NCBI GenBank assembly: GCA_964433755.1 | Contig: CAYSSR010000001.1 | Coordinates: forward strand, 496,001-560,000 | Direction: 5' to 3' | Origin: JAUVXJ01 sp964433755 | GTDB taxonomy: Bacteria; Chloroflexota; Anaerolineae; UBA7937; B3-Chlor | DNA: 64,000 nucleotides | Part shown: positions 24,240 to 32,658 of the stretch, piece after piece | Layout: each line of letters starts with the position of its first letter | Position numbering within the stretch: position 1 is the first letter of the stretch | Program-made: the position numbers and the translations under genes | The notes under the pieces: model-generated | Told to the model about the DNA's origin: nothing | Database searches by the model: none | What the model saw: the letters and a program-made list of their open reading frames with translations, nothing else

Positions 24240-25520
24240 CTAGTGACTGACACGCTCGATGTGAGCGCCCACGGAGCACAGCTTCTCGTCTATCCTCTCG
24301 TAGCCACGGTCTATCTGGCCGATGTTCTTGATGACGCTCTGGCCTTCAGCGCACAGGGCAGCGATGAGCATAGCCATGCCGGCCCGGATGTCTGGGCTGG
24401 TGAGTGTTTCGCCGTGCAGCTTGGTGGGGCCCATGATCACGGCCCGATGAGGATCGCAGAGGATGATGTGGGCGCCCATGGAGAATAGCTTGTCCACGAA
24501 GAACATGCGGCTCTCGTACATCTTCTCGAACATCAGCGTGGTGCCGCGACATTGCGTAGCGACCACAGTGGCGATGCTCATCAGATCGGCGGGGAAGCCT
24601 GGCCAGGGGGCGTCGTCTATCGTGGGGATGATGCCGTGCGCATCAGCCATGATCTCGAGGCTTTGCTCGCGAGGCACGAACACGTCTCGACCTCGCAGGT
24701 CGACGCAGATCCCCAGCCTCTTCAAGGTCAGGAGTATCATGGGCAGGTGCGCAGGTATGATACCCTCGATCAACAACTCACCACCGGTAACCGCTGCGGC
24801 GCCGATGAAGCTGCCGATCTCGATATGATCGGGCCCGATCTCGTGCTCTCCTCCATGGAGCCGCTCTACTCCGTCTATGATCAAGGTGTTGGTCCCGATG
24901 TTGGATATCTGCGCGCCTAGAGCGTTGAGAAACTCGGCCAGCTCCTGCACGTGCGGTTCCGACGCGGCGTTCCTGATGATGGTCCTGCCTCGCGCGGTGC
25001 AGGCAGCCATGAGCGCGTTCTCTGTCCCTGTCACGCTGGCTTCGTCCAGGAAGATCTCTTCGCCCTTGAGCTCGCTGGCCTTCATCTTGTAGCCGTAGTC
25101 CACTTCTATCTCCGCTCCCAACGATCTGAGCGCCATCAGATGAGTGTCGACTCGCCTCCGACCGATGACGTCGCCTCCTGGTGGCGGGAGCTTGATCCGT
25201 CCGCAGCGAGCAAGCATCGGCCCAGCAAGGAGGATGGAGGCCCGGATGCGACGACAGAGCTCGGCTTCCAGCTCCGTCGTTCGAACGTTCCTGGAAAGGA
25301 TGGTAAGCTCACGATCGCCAGATTCGTGAACCTCGACCCCGAGGGCACTGATGATCTCCACCATGGTGCTGATATCCTCTATGCGAGGCACGTTTCTGAG
25401 CACCACGCTCTCATCCGTAAGCAGGCAGGCAGCCAGCATGGGCAAGGCTGCGTTCTTGTTGCCGCTGGGGATCAGGCTCCCTTCCAGGGGATGGCCTCCC
25501 TCGATTACGAATTCGTCCAT
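24240..25520 (-). CDS. murA: UDP-N-acetylglucosamine 1-carboxyvinyltransferase with Asp in the catalytic Cys position
   Basis: 426 aa, full family length. MurA moves enolpyruvate from PEP to UDP-GlcNAc, the first committed step of peptidoglycan synthesis. The N-terminal GNKNAALPMLAA block, the RIRASILLAGP block and the C-terminal IDRGYERIDEKL are typical. The active-site loop reads PPPGGDVIGRRRVDTH: residue 117 is Asp where E. coli has Cys115. In known MurA enzymes this Cys-to-Asp change keeps activity and gives intrinsic fosfomycin resistance. The codon is GAC at 25172-25170. It follows the methyltransferase by 116 bases, which contain a two-stem hairpin. Confidence 0.95.
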   Translation of the reverse strand: MDEFVIEGGHPLEGSLIPSGNKNAALPMLAACLLTDESVVLRNVPRIEDISTMVEIISALGVEVHESGDRELTILSRNVRTTELEAELCRRIRASILLAGPMLARCGRIKLPPPGGDVIGRRRVDTHLMALRSLGAEIEVDYGYKMKASELKGEEIFLDEASVTGTENALMAACTARGRTIIRNAASEPHVQELAEFLNALGAQISNIGTNTLIIDGVERLHGGEHEIGPDHIEIGSFIGAAAVTGGELLIEGIIPAHLPMILLTLKRLGICVDLRGRDVFVPREQSLEIMADAHGIIPTIDDAPWPGFPADLMSIATVVATQCRGTTLMFEKMYESRMFFVDKLFSMGAHIILCDPHRAVIMGPTKLHGETLTSPDIRAGMAMLIAALCAEGQSVIKNIGQIDRGYERIDEKLCSVGAHIERVSH

Positions 25521-25567
25521 GACGAGCTCGCTTTCTACCTTGTTCTATCGAAGTGCGCTGTCTACTT

Positions 25568-25599
25568 GCTTGCTTCCACCGGCAGGTGAGGCAGCAAGC
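25568..25599. promoter_or_regulatory. Two-stem hairpin upstream of murA
   Basis: Outer arms GCTTGCT/AGCAAGC enclose CACC-GGCA-GGTG. It lies about 50 bases before the murA start in an otherwise plain gap and could act as an attenuator or processing site. Confidence 0.35.
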
Positions 25600-25636
25600 C
25601 AAGGGCAGGAGGGGTTCTCCACGATCGAGTTCCTTG

Positions 25637-26416
25637 TCAAACTGACGGCTTGGAGGAAGCAGGTGGCTTGTGGGCAATGCATATCAGAGACGTGCCCACC
25701 GGGAGATCGAAAAGACGCAAGACGTTGGCCTCCAGCCAGCCGACGCCTGTGAGAAGCGCGTTGACCGGTGCTGACGTTGGCTCCATCTCTACTTGGTAGG
25801 CGTCCTCGTCTTTGGAGGGTGTGGCCAGATCAGGTGCTTGATCTGATCTCCCTCTGGCCACGAGCAGTGCTGCCGCGGCTGGGAAGATGAAGAAGTTGTT
25901 GTAGGTCATGCGTCTGACCGTGAACCCAGCCTCAGTGACCTTCTCACGCAGCTCGGAAGACGAGTATCGGCGCTTGTGGTCGTTGATCACGTCATTGTTG
26001 GTCCACAGCCATTGGAGAGCAGGCACCGTGATGGCTATCAGTCCGTCGTCCGCACAGACACGGTAGCATTCACGCAGAATCTGCTCGTCGTCTTCACAGT
26101 GTTCAACAACATCCAGTGCCGTCACCAGGTGGAAGGACCTGTCCTCGAAGGGCATATCCTCCGCCTGGGCCAGACGGGCGTCGTAGCCCCGCTCGTGCGC
26201 GATGCGCAGGGGTATGGGGTTGTTGTCAATGCCGACCACGCTTCCATAACGACTGAGATGGTGTATCATGTTCCCGGCGCCACATCCGACGTCGAGTATC
26301 TTCTGATCGGTGTCCGCTATATTCCTGTCGAGAAGCCCTATCAAGGCACGTGTTCTGCTGGCGAACCACCAGTGAGAATCCTCTTCCAGTTGTTGTGGCG
26401 TTACTTGGTCTGGCAT
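25637..26416 (-). CDS. SAM-dependent methyltransferase (class I)
   Basis: 259 aa. A Rossmann-fold methyltransferase with motif I ILDVGCGAGN (about 40-49), motif II acidic GIDNNP, and the post-motifs DVVEHCEDDEQILRE and ITVPALQWLWTNND. The sequence DHKRRYSSSELREKVTEAGF resembles methyltransferases found in polysaccharide loci. A hydrophobic stretch near residues 175-190 may touch the membrane. Its position among glycosyltransferases suggests methylation of a sugar or lipid-linked glycan; the acceptor is unknown. It begins 29 bases after the GT9 gene stop. Confidence 0.87.
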   Translation of the reverse strand: MPDQVTPQQLEEDSHWWFASRTRALIGLLDRNIADTDQKILDVGCGAGNMIHHLSRYGSVVGIDNNPIPLRIAHERGYDARLAQAEDMPFEDRSFHLVTALDVVEHCEDDEQILRECYRVCADDGLIAITVPALQWLWTNNDVINDHKRRYSSSELREKVTEAGFTVRRMTYNNFFIFPAAAALLVARGRSDQAPDLATPSKDEDAYQVEMEPTSAPVNALLTGVGWLEANVLRLFDLPVGTSLICIAHKPPASSKPSV

Positions 26417-26445
26417 GGGCGCTCCTGGTCCTTGGTTGTGGGGGA

Positions 26446-27618
26446 TTATACCATTCCTCCGGTGGGGCGGCTATGATCCCTGAGTAGAGTATCGGCTGCC
26501 TCCAGCACGCGGTCTACAGGGATGGAGCGGACACAGTCGTGGGCCATCAGTTCATGTGGTGCGTAGTCCAGGCGGTTGCACGGCACGCAGTCTTTCTCAG
26601 AAACCAGAACCAGGTGCCTCTGCGGGTTGCCCCAGGGACCGAAGGTACGATGGTCCACAGGGCCGAAAAGGTGAATAGTGGGCGCGCCCTGTGACACGGC
26701 CAGGTGCATAGGGCCGCTGTCTACCCCGATGACCAGCTCGCAGCGCCCCATGATGGCTGCAAGTTGCCCAAGGCTTGTCTGTCCCACCATGGTCATGGGA
26801 CATGTCTTCATGAACTCAACTATGCTCTCCACCAGCCGGGCCTCGTCGGCCGAGCCTGTGATGATCACCTGAAGGCCGTACCGCTGGGCAAGGGTGTCGC
26901 CCACCTGTGCGAATGCCTCTGGCCGCCAGAGCTTCACAGCCGCGCCAGATCCTGGATGGAGGCAGAGGTATCCCTTGAATGGGCCACTCTGTGCCAGGAG
27001 CGTGTCGGCGTAGTGTACTGCCTCTGGAGATGGCTCGAACTCGAGAGGACCCGGCTCTTCGACGTGGCCGTCGGCAACGACCTCGGTGAGAGACATGTTC
27101 TGCTGGACCTCGTGCCTGCCGCTCGTGTAGGGCACGGCCTGTGTCAGGAACGGTGCCACGTTGGGAACCCCATACCCGATCCTCTGAGGAACACCGGCCC
27201 AGTGGCAGAGCATGGCTCCCCACCAGTGATCGAAGCGAAGGACGACGGCGGTGTCGAAGCGATCTGCGCGGAACGCCCGGGCGTACCTCCACATTTCCAG
27301 GTACGGTTGGAGCAGGTGCTTCTTGGGGAGACGGGTGAACCCAGGAAAGGGGCAAGTTAGAACTCGATCCAGGTGGGGGTTGTTCTTCACGATCTCGGCA
27401 GCCCAAGGCCCAACCATACAAGCGATGAAGGCATCGGGCATGGAGTGGCGCAGGGCTCGAATGGCTGGCGTGGCGAAGAGCAGGTCGCCGATGTGATCGG
27501 GTCGCAAGAGCAGAATACGGCCAGCGCCCCCTGTTGTGCCGGAGGTAGAGGACGGAACGAGGGGCGTGGAGGCACGGGCTACGGACCGAAGCATGAGCGA
27601 GCGAAGCCTAGCTCTCAT
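26446..27618 (-). CDS. Glycosyltransferase family 9 (heptosyltransferase-like)
   Basis: 390 aa. Two Rossmann domains of GT-B fold: the N-terminal ILLLRPDHIGDLLFATPAIRAL block, the central LCLHPGSGAAVKLWRPEAF donor-binding block and VIGVDSGPMHLAVSQGAPTIHLFGP near the C-terminus are characteristic of GT9. Classical members add heptose to LPS inner core; with an RfaE2-like enzyme in the same window, a heptose-type donor is possible but unproven. CVPCNRLDYAPHELMAHDC supplies several Cys residues. The start overlaps the preceding GT4 gene by 11 bases. Confidence 0.92.
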   Translation of the reverse strand: MRARLRSLMLRSVARASTPLVPSSTSGTTGGAGRILLLRPDHIGDLLFATPAIRALRHSMPDAFIACMVGPWAAEIVKNNPHLDRVLTCPFPGFTRLPKKHLLQPYLEMWRYARAFRADRFDTAVVLRFDHWWGAMLCHWAGVPQRIGYGVPNVAPFLTQAVPYTSGRHEVQQNMSLTEVVADGHVEEPGPLEFEPSPEAVHYADTLLAQSGPFKGYLCLHPGSGAAVKLWRPEAFAQVGDTLAQRYGLQVIITGSADEARLVESIVEFMKTCPMTMVGQTSLGQLAAIMGRCELVIGVDSGPMHLAVSQGAPTIHLFGPVDHRTFGPWGNPQRHLVLVSEKDCVPCNRLDYAPHELMAHDCVRSIPVDRVLEAADTLLRDHSRPTGGMV

Positions 27619-28822
27619 ACACCCGCTCCAGCAATGGAGCTATCTGGCTCCAATCGTGTTCTGACTCCGCGATCTTGCGAGCTGCGATCTGTAGTCTCCT
27701 GCGCCGTGCACGATCTTTCGTGAGATCTACGACGGCTCGAGCGAACGCGGGAGGATCGTCGGCGATGAGCAGCTCACGCTCGTGTGAGACGTCTATCCCT
27801 TCGCATCCCAACGAGGTTGAGACGATGGCCTTGCCCATGGCCATGGCTTCCATCAGCTTCAGGCGAGTGCCGCCGCCGACTCTCAAAGGGACCACGTAGA
27901 CCGCTGCTTCGGCCACGTAGGGTCTCACGTCGCTGACGTAACCGGTCAGGTTCACGCCAGGTATCTCGCGAACCTCATGCAGGCGTGGGTGAGGGTTCCT
28001 GCCCACCACGTTGAACTGCGCCTCGGGTATCTCCTGCCAGATGAGAGGCAGCACCTCCTGCACGAACCAGAGCACGGCATCTATGTTGGGTCTGAAGTCC
28101 ATCTTGCCCGTGAAAACCAGCACTGAGTCCGATTCGGTCTCAGGGTTCGAGGGCAGGAAGTAGCCGCTGTCGACGCCGTTGGGGACGACGAAGCAGTGAA
28201 GGTCAGGCAGTAGCCGGCGAAGTGCTCTGGCATCGGCCTCAGAGACGACGACGGTCCTGTCCAGCCGCTGGCAGACGTCCTTCTCGTAGCGTTGCAGTTT
28301 CTGCCACTGTATGAGGGAGTAGAACGCGGGCAGCCAACGGTGGGGATGCCTGATGTCGGTCTCGAAGGCTCTACGTTGAAGCACGTATTCAGCGTTGATG
28401 TCGTCGAACACGACTGTTGGCTGTGAGGAGGCCATCATCTCCTTGATGGTCACGCCGTACTGTGCCATCTCGATCGCTTCCACCTGGACGAAGTCAAAGC
28501 GCTCACGACCCAGGAGAATCCGTAACTGATTTGTGAACGCTGAAGAGGGCAGGCGCAGTGCCATGTCTGGGCGCGAAGAAAACAGGACGGACAGCGCTCG
28601 ATGCGCCGTGGAGCGAGAAGGTGCGGGCACGGTAGCCATCGTGGCACAGTAGGGGGACAAGTGCTCCAGTCTCTCGGCTTCGCCGTGTCCCTGGACGAAG
28701 GACAGGAGGTGGATCTGGTGGCGCGGCGCCAGGTTCTTGATCAGGTTGTAGGTTCGGATGGCAGCTCCCTGGTGAGGAGGGTAGGGAAGGTCTGGGGTCA
28801 GGAAAAGGAGCCTGGGGCTCAT
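27608..28822 (-). CDS. Glycosyltransferase family 4
   Basis: 404 aa GT-B glycosyltransferase. The N-terminus (LLFLTPDLPYPPHQGAAIRTYNLI) is typical of the acceptor domain. The C-terminal donor domain has VFTGKMDFRPNIDAVLWF and the GT4 signature GGGTRLKLMEAMAMGKAIVST, with a retaining-type Glu pair. It acts on the cytoplasmic side in glycan assembly. Its ATG overlaps the stop of the upstream GT4 (ATGA), and its own stop overlaps the GT9 start, so three glycosyltransferases are translationally linked. Donor and acceptor sugars cannot be read from the sequence. Confidence 0.93.
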   Translation of the reverse strand: MSPRLLFLTPDLPYPPHQGAAIRTYNLIKNLAPRHQIHLLSFVQGHGEAERLEHLSPYCATMATVPAPSRSTAHRALSVLFSSRPDMALRLPSSAFTNQLRILLGRERFDFVQVEAIEMAQYGVTIKEMMASSQPTVVFDDINAEYVLQRRAFETDIRHPHRWLPAFYSLIQWQKLQRYEKDVCQRLDRTVVVSEADARALRRLLPDLHCFVVPNGVDSGYFLPSNPETESDSVLVFTGKMDFRPNIDAVLWFVQEVLPLIWQEIPEAQFNVVGRNPHPRLHEVREIPGVNLTGYVSDVRPYVAEAAVYVVPLRVGGGTRLKLMEAMAMGKAIVSTSLGCEGIDVSHERELLIADDPPAFARAVVDLTKDRARRRRLQIAARKIAESEHDWSQIAPLLERVYES

Positions 28823-29925
28823 CCTGATATACGCCGATACAGGGCGAGGGTCTCACGGGCAGCCCTCCCCCAGGAGAAGAGCTTGGCCCTCTTGAGGCCC
28901 TTCTGTGACATCTCCTCGTGCAGGGAGTCGTCGGTGAGGAGTCTCCACATGGCGACGGTCCAACCGTCGGTGTGCTCCGGCGACACCAACAATCCGGCGT
29001 CTCCCACCACTTCGGGCAGCGACGAGACGTTGGCCACGATGGTAGGTGTGCCGCAGGTCATGGCTTCCAGAGGAGGCAGGCCGAAGCCTTCGTAGAAAGA
29101 AGGGTGCACGTGCATCCGGGCGGCGTTGTAGAGCAGGACCAGGTCCTCGAGGGGCACGTGCCCTAGAAAGGCGACGGCATCGTTCAATTCGAGTTCTTCG
29201 GCGACTGCGAAGACCTCTCCGCAGAACCAGCCTCTTTGGCCTGCCACGGCAAGCGTCACGTCTAGCTTGTAGTGGTCGAGGAGTTTCCGAAAGGCCCGCA
29301 GCAGGGTTGGCAGGTTCTTTCTGGGTTCGATGGTGCTCACGAAGAGTGCGTATGGTTTGTCCAGTTGGTACCGTGCCCGGGCCTCCATCAAGAGCCGCTG
29401 GTCCTCGACCGGGCGATAGATGGCGTTGGCCGCTGCATAGATCACAGAGATCTTGGCCTCCGGCACACCTAGGAAGTTGACGATGTCACGTTTGGTGCTC
29501 ACAGAGTCCGCGACGATGTGGTCGGCGTACCTCACTGCCTGGTCTATCTGGCCGTAGTAGCGGGCGCTCTCCTCCGTGAGGAAGTGCGGGTAGAGTAGGA
29601 AGGCCAGATCGTGAACGGTGATAACCGACTTGTAGTCTCTTCGGAAGGGCGGTATGAAGTCGGGGCTGTGAAGAATGTCCAACCGCAGAGGGCTGATCTC
29701 AAAGGGCAGGACTAGCTGCTCGAGTCGGTGGTGGCTCGGCGTCCAGAGGGATTTCCTGACGAAGTTGTGTCCTTCGGCCAGGACGGAATCGTCCTTACGG
29801 CTCTGTAGGAGGACGAACTCATTGTCCTCGTCACATTCGCTCAATCCTCTTACAAGGCCGGTGATGTATTGTCCGATGCCTGCGCGGCTGTAGTGTACCA
29901 GACGGGCGTCGATCCCGATGCGCAT
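28819..29925 (-). CDS. Glycosyltransferase family 4 (WbaZ/mannosyltransferase-like)
   Basis: 368 aa from ATG 29925 (MRIGIDARLVHYSRAGIGQYITGL), the conserved beginning of this GT4 subgroup; an upstream extension of the frame to 30171 is not protein-like. AGGAGA lies about 12 bases upstream. The donor site includes FVSTIEPRKNLPTLLRAF and HPSFYEGFGLPPLEAMTCGTP with the EGFGLPPLE motif. It is the first gene of an operon that reads GT4-GT4-GT9-methyltransferase-murA-folK, with its own promoter at 29998-30026. Related enzymes are often mannosyltransferases. Confidence 0.93.
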   Translation of the reverse strand: MRIGIDARLVHYSRAGIGQYITGLVRGLSECDEDNEFVLLQSRKDDSVLAEGHNFVRKSLWTPSHHRLEQLVLPFEISPLRLDILHSPDFIPPFRRDYKSVITVHDLAFLLYPHFLTEESARYYGQIDQAVRYADHIVADSVSTKRDIVNFLGVPEAKISVIYAAANAIYRPVEDQRLLMEARARYQLDKPYALFVSTIEPRKNLPTLLRAFRKLLDHYKLDVTLAVAGQRGWFCGEVFAVAEELELNDAVAFLGHVPLEDLVLLYNAARMHVHPSFYEGFGLPPLEAMTCGTPTIVANVSSLPEVVGDAGLLVSPEHTDGWTVAMWRLLTDDSLHEEMSQKGLKRAKLFSWGRAARETLALYRRISG

Positions 29926-29997
29926 GGAACTATGGTTCTCCTCATGCTGGCCTCCACTTTGAGCATGGCCTCTGCGAGGAGGTACATGACTCAATTG

Positions 29998-30026
29998 ATT
30001 ATACTGGCTGCACACCCCGGAGGCAA
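29998..30026 (-). promoter_or_regulatory. Promoter of the GT4-GT4-GT9-methyltransferase-murA operon
   Basis: TTGCCT (30026-30021), 17 bases, perfect TATAAT (30003-29998). The leader would be about 65 bases. Confidence 0.7.
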
Positions 30027-30134
30027 GCACCTCGGGCCAAGCCCGGACAAATGGCTCTGAGAGCGTGTCGGATTGGCGGCTAGTGAAAGGATCGGAGAGA
30101 AGCGTGCGCGCGTCCAGCTTCCTATCCGGCGCTG

Positions 30135-30500
30135 CTATTCTCCCACGCTGATCTGAGCAAGCGTGGCCCAATCACCCAGGGATTCGTCGACGTCGTTCAC
30201 GATAGGCAAGCGGACGCCTGTGAGATCGAGGGAGCAGATGCCGCGCTTCCCCCCAGCAGCGTCTTTCCCGGACAAGCCATGGCGCCTGCTGAGTAGGCGC
30301 AGCACGGTCCTCGTGCTTGGCGGTTGAGAGCACACCAGGTGGAAGTGAGGGTGGCGCCAGCAATCCCCGCCGTGGTCTGACCAGGCTCCGGGAATGTGGA
30401 CTGCGACTCGACCTGCCGGGGACAACCTGAGGTTGCATACCGGGGCATCGCACAGTCCTCCGCCAGAGACTGCGGGTCCCAGGCTGGTCGGTCCTGTGCT
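30135..30500 (-). other. Out-of-frame protein-like tail of the upstream membrane protein
   Basis: The frame ending at 30135 encodes a protein-like stretch (LSPAGRVAVHIPGAW..., ending LGDWATLAQISVGE). The frame that continues from the upstream gene becomes low-complexity (Ala/Ser/Cys) and stops at 30197. A single-base change between about 30460 and 30530 would join the upstream gene to this tail. Confidence 0.5.
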
Positions 30501-32635
30501 GTGTGAGGCCCTGATGAGGCTACCGCTATTCCGCGCAGGAACTGGAGGTCTCTCCAGTCCCAGACTCTGGCCGGATCGTCGTCGACACCGACCGGCTCCT
30601 CATTCCAGACGTGGGTGTCCCACCTAGTGGCCCCCCTGTAGTGTATGAAGAAACTGACGAGAATGAGGCCGGACAGCAGAGTGGCCCAGAGCACCTTCGT
30701 GCGACCTTTGAGACCAGACATCCTGACGAAGACCGGAGTCGTGAAGTACACGAGATAGGGAATGACGTCGCAGAAGAACCTCGGACCGTAGGAATGCCCT
30801 GCCCACCACTTGCCAAAGGAGGATATGGCCAGCCAATGCAGGATCACGATGGTCAGCAGAGCAGAGTCCAGGCCTCGCCATTCTCGGTGCCGGATTCTCA
30901 GGAGAACCCCGAGGATCGAGGTCAGTAGTACCGGCGAGAAGACGAGCAGTCCTCGGCCTGGGCTCACCACATTGGCGACCAGAGCCTCGAGGAGAGCTGG
31001 GTTGGACCCCACTTTCTGCGGCAGGTAGTAGGTCGACAGCGGTGAGTGGTAGATGGTGAAGTTGAAGGCAAGGAAAGGCACGGCGACCACGGCGGCCCAC
31101 AGCAGGTACTTCAGCAGGTATCTCCTGTACCGGACCGCCACGTACAGGGTCAGTACGAGAACAGAAACGCTGTTGGTGGGGCGGATGACGAAGGACAGCG
31201 CTAGCGGCAGACCGGCAAACTGCACCAGCGATGGCCTGTCTCTGGCTAGCAGGATCAGACAAAGCGCAGCGCTGAGCATGAGCATGGATGGGCCGTGCTG
31301 CCATAGAGCCCTACTTGCGGTGGACCATGCTGGCGTACAGAAGGCGAAGATCCAAACCACCAGCAGGGAGTATCTGCGATTCAGGAAGCGAAGGGCGATC
31401 AGGTAGATGAATAGCGCTGTAAGAGCGACGACAAAGGAGGCGACGAGCCGTTCGAGCTGTCCAGAGCCGCCGTATCTCACGTATTCATCCAGGTCGGCAT
31501 TGAGCAGGTAGTGCAGGACGTTGTCCATCAGCAGGAGAGGCGGAACAGCAACGATGGAAACGCCAATTGGCTGCTTGGTGTACAAGTGTCCGCGGATCTC
31601 CTCAATGGTGTAGTGGTTGTCGTTCCGCACCACGGTCTCCCCGTAGTACTCGTTGCTGACCGCTATCTGCTCGTATTCGTCCACGTCGGCGTTGTGCTCT
31701 CGGATGAAGCTCATGGCGACAGGCACAGACCAAACTGAGTCACCGGCATAGCAGCACACGCTGCTGAGCGAATGGCTGATGAAGACCACGAGGAAGATCA
31801 GGACCAGGGTCAGAAGTTGCTTACACGTCGCGATCTGAGGATGTAGGAGTCGTGTCCATAGGCCGCGCACGCGCCTCGCGGATGAGAAGACGTACACGAC
31901 GACGTTGGCCAGTACGAGCAATACCACCAGCCGCGTCGAATACAGGCCCACGAGAAGGCGCTGCTGGGCTACGAGTACTACAAGAACCAGTAGAACCAGG
32001 GTCGCTGTGACAAACGCCACAACGCGCGTCGGCCAGCACAAACGGGCCAGCACGAAGCTCGCCAGTACGGCACACCAGAGACAAAGAAGATGGATTGGTG
32101 GGGGAAGGATGACACCCGCTGCGCCAGGCTGGTAGGCCACGGATATGGAGTCGAGAAGAACCCCCAGCTCTCGAAGGTCACCTTCGCCGCGTGTTTCCGC
32201 CGCTGAGAACACCTCGGAGTCAATCTCGATCTCCAGGTTGCCTGGAGGGCCAATCGCGTCGCTATCTACGGTGAACTCATAGGTCTCGAACTGGTCTGAG
32301 GGAGTGAAAGCAGAAAGCTCAGTTCCATTGGCTTTCACGTGCACGAGAGGAGAAGGCAGGCCGGCGGGCCTGTAACCGTTGAGAGCCACGCGCAGGACGA
32401 GAGGAGTGCCGCTGCCTATGCCTGGCAGATAGACGAAGGACCTGTCACTGCTCCAGCGGTAGGAGAGGTCGTCGCTCCGCTCCACGTCGTAGAAGTTGCG
32501 AAGGAAAGGAGCATCCTCACCGCTGCCCAGGTCGATCTGAACCGGAGTCTTGACCTGATAGGCCAGCGATAGGGCCAGGAGGGACAAGGCGGCAAGAGTG
32601 TAGAAGACTCGGCTGCGCAATTCACTGCTGATCAT
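30197..32635 (-). CDS. GT-C-like membrane protein with extracytoplasmic N-terminal domain, probable C-terminal frameshift
   Basis: 812 aa as read from ATG 32635 (GGAGA five bases upstream; ATG 32656 is possible). One membrane helix, then an extracytoplasmic beta domain (about 30-170) that is clearly paralogous to the start of the protein at 38656-40767 (shared GxGSG..L.L...GYRP, E.VFS and ELG.L...I blocks). About ten more hydrophobic segments follow (170-700), including PTNSVSVLVL and YLPQKVG, as in GT-C glycosyltransferases. After VWDWRDLQFLRG (about 700) the sequence turns unlike protein, while another frame carries a convincing tail to 30135. It is the last gene of the seven-gene operon. 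Confidence 0.75.
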   Translation of the reverse strand: MISSELRSRVFYTLAALSLLALSLAYQVKTPVQIDLGSGEDAPFLRNFYDVERSDDLSYRWSSDRSFVYLPGIGSGTPLVLRVALNGYRPAGLPSPLVHVKANGTELSAFTPSDQFETYEFTVDSDAIGPPGNLEIEIDSEVFSAAETRGEGDLRELGVLLDSISVAYQPGAAGVILPPPIHLLCLWCAVLASFVLARLCWPTRVVAFVTATLVLLVLVVLVAQQRLLVGLYSTRLVVLLVLANVVVYVFSSARRVRGLWTRLLHPQIATCKQLLTLVLIFLVVFISHSLSSVCCYAGDSVWSVPVAMSFIREHNADVDEYEQIAVSNEYYGETVVRNDNHYTIEEIRGHLYTKQPIGVSIVAVPPLLLMDNVLHYLLNADLDEYVRYGGSGQLERLVASFVVALTALFIYLIALRFLNRRYSLLVVWIFAFCTPAWSTASRALWQHGPSMLMLSAALCLILLARDRPSLVQFAGLPLALSFVIRPTNSVSVLVLTLYVAVRYRRYLLKYLLWAAVVAVPFLAFNFTIYHSPLSTYYLPQKVGSNPALLEALVANVVSPGRGLLVFSPVLLTSILGVLLRIRHREWRGLDSALLTIVILHWLAISSFGKWWAGHSYGPRFFCDVIPYLVYFTTPVFVRMSGLKGRTKVLWATLLSGLILVSFFIHYRGATRWDTHVWNEEPVGVDDDPARVWDWRDLQFLRGIAVASSGPHTAQDRPAWDPQSLAEDCAMPRYATSGCPRQVESQSTFPEPGQTTAGIAGATLTSTWCALNRQARGPCCAYSAGAMACPGKTLLGGSAASAPSISQASACLS

Positions 32636-32658
32636 GCTTCTCCACACTACAGGCACAT

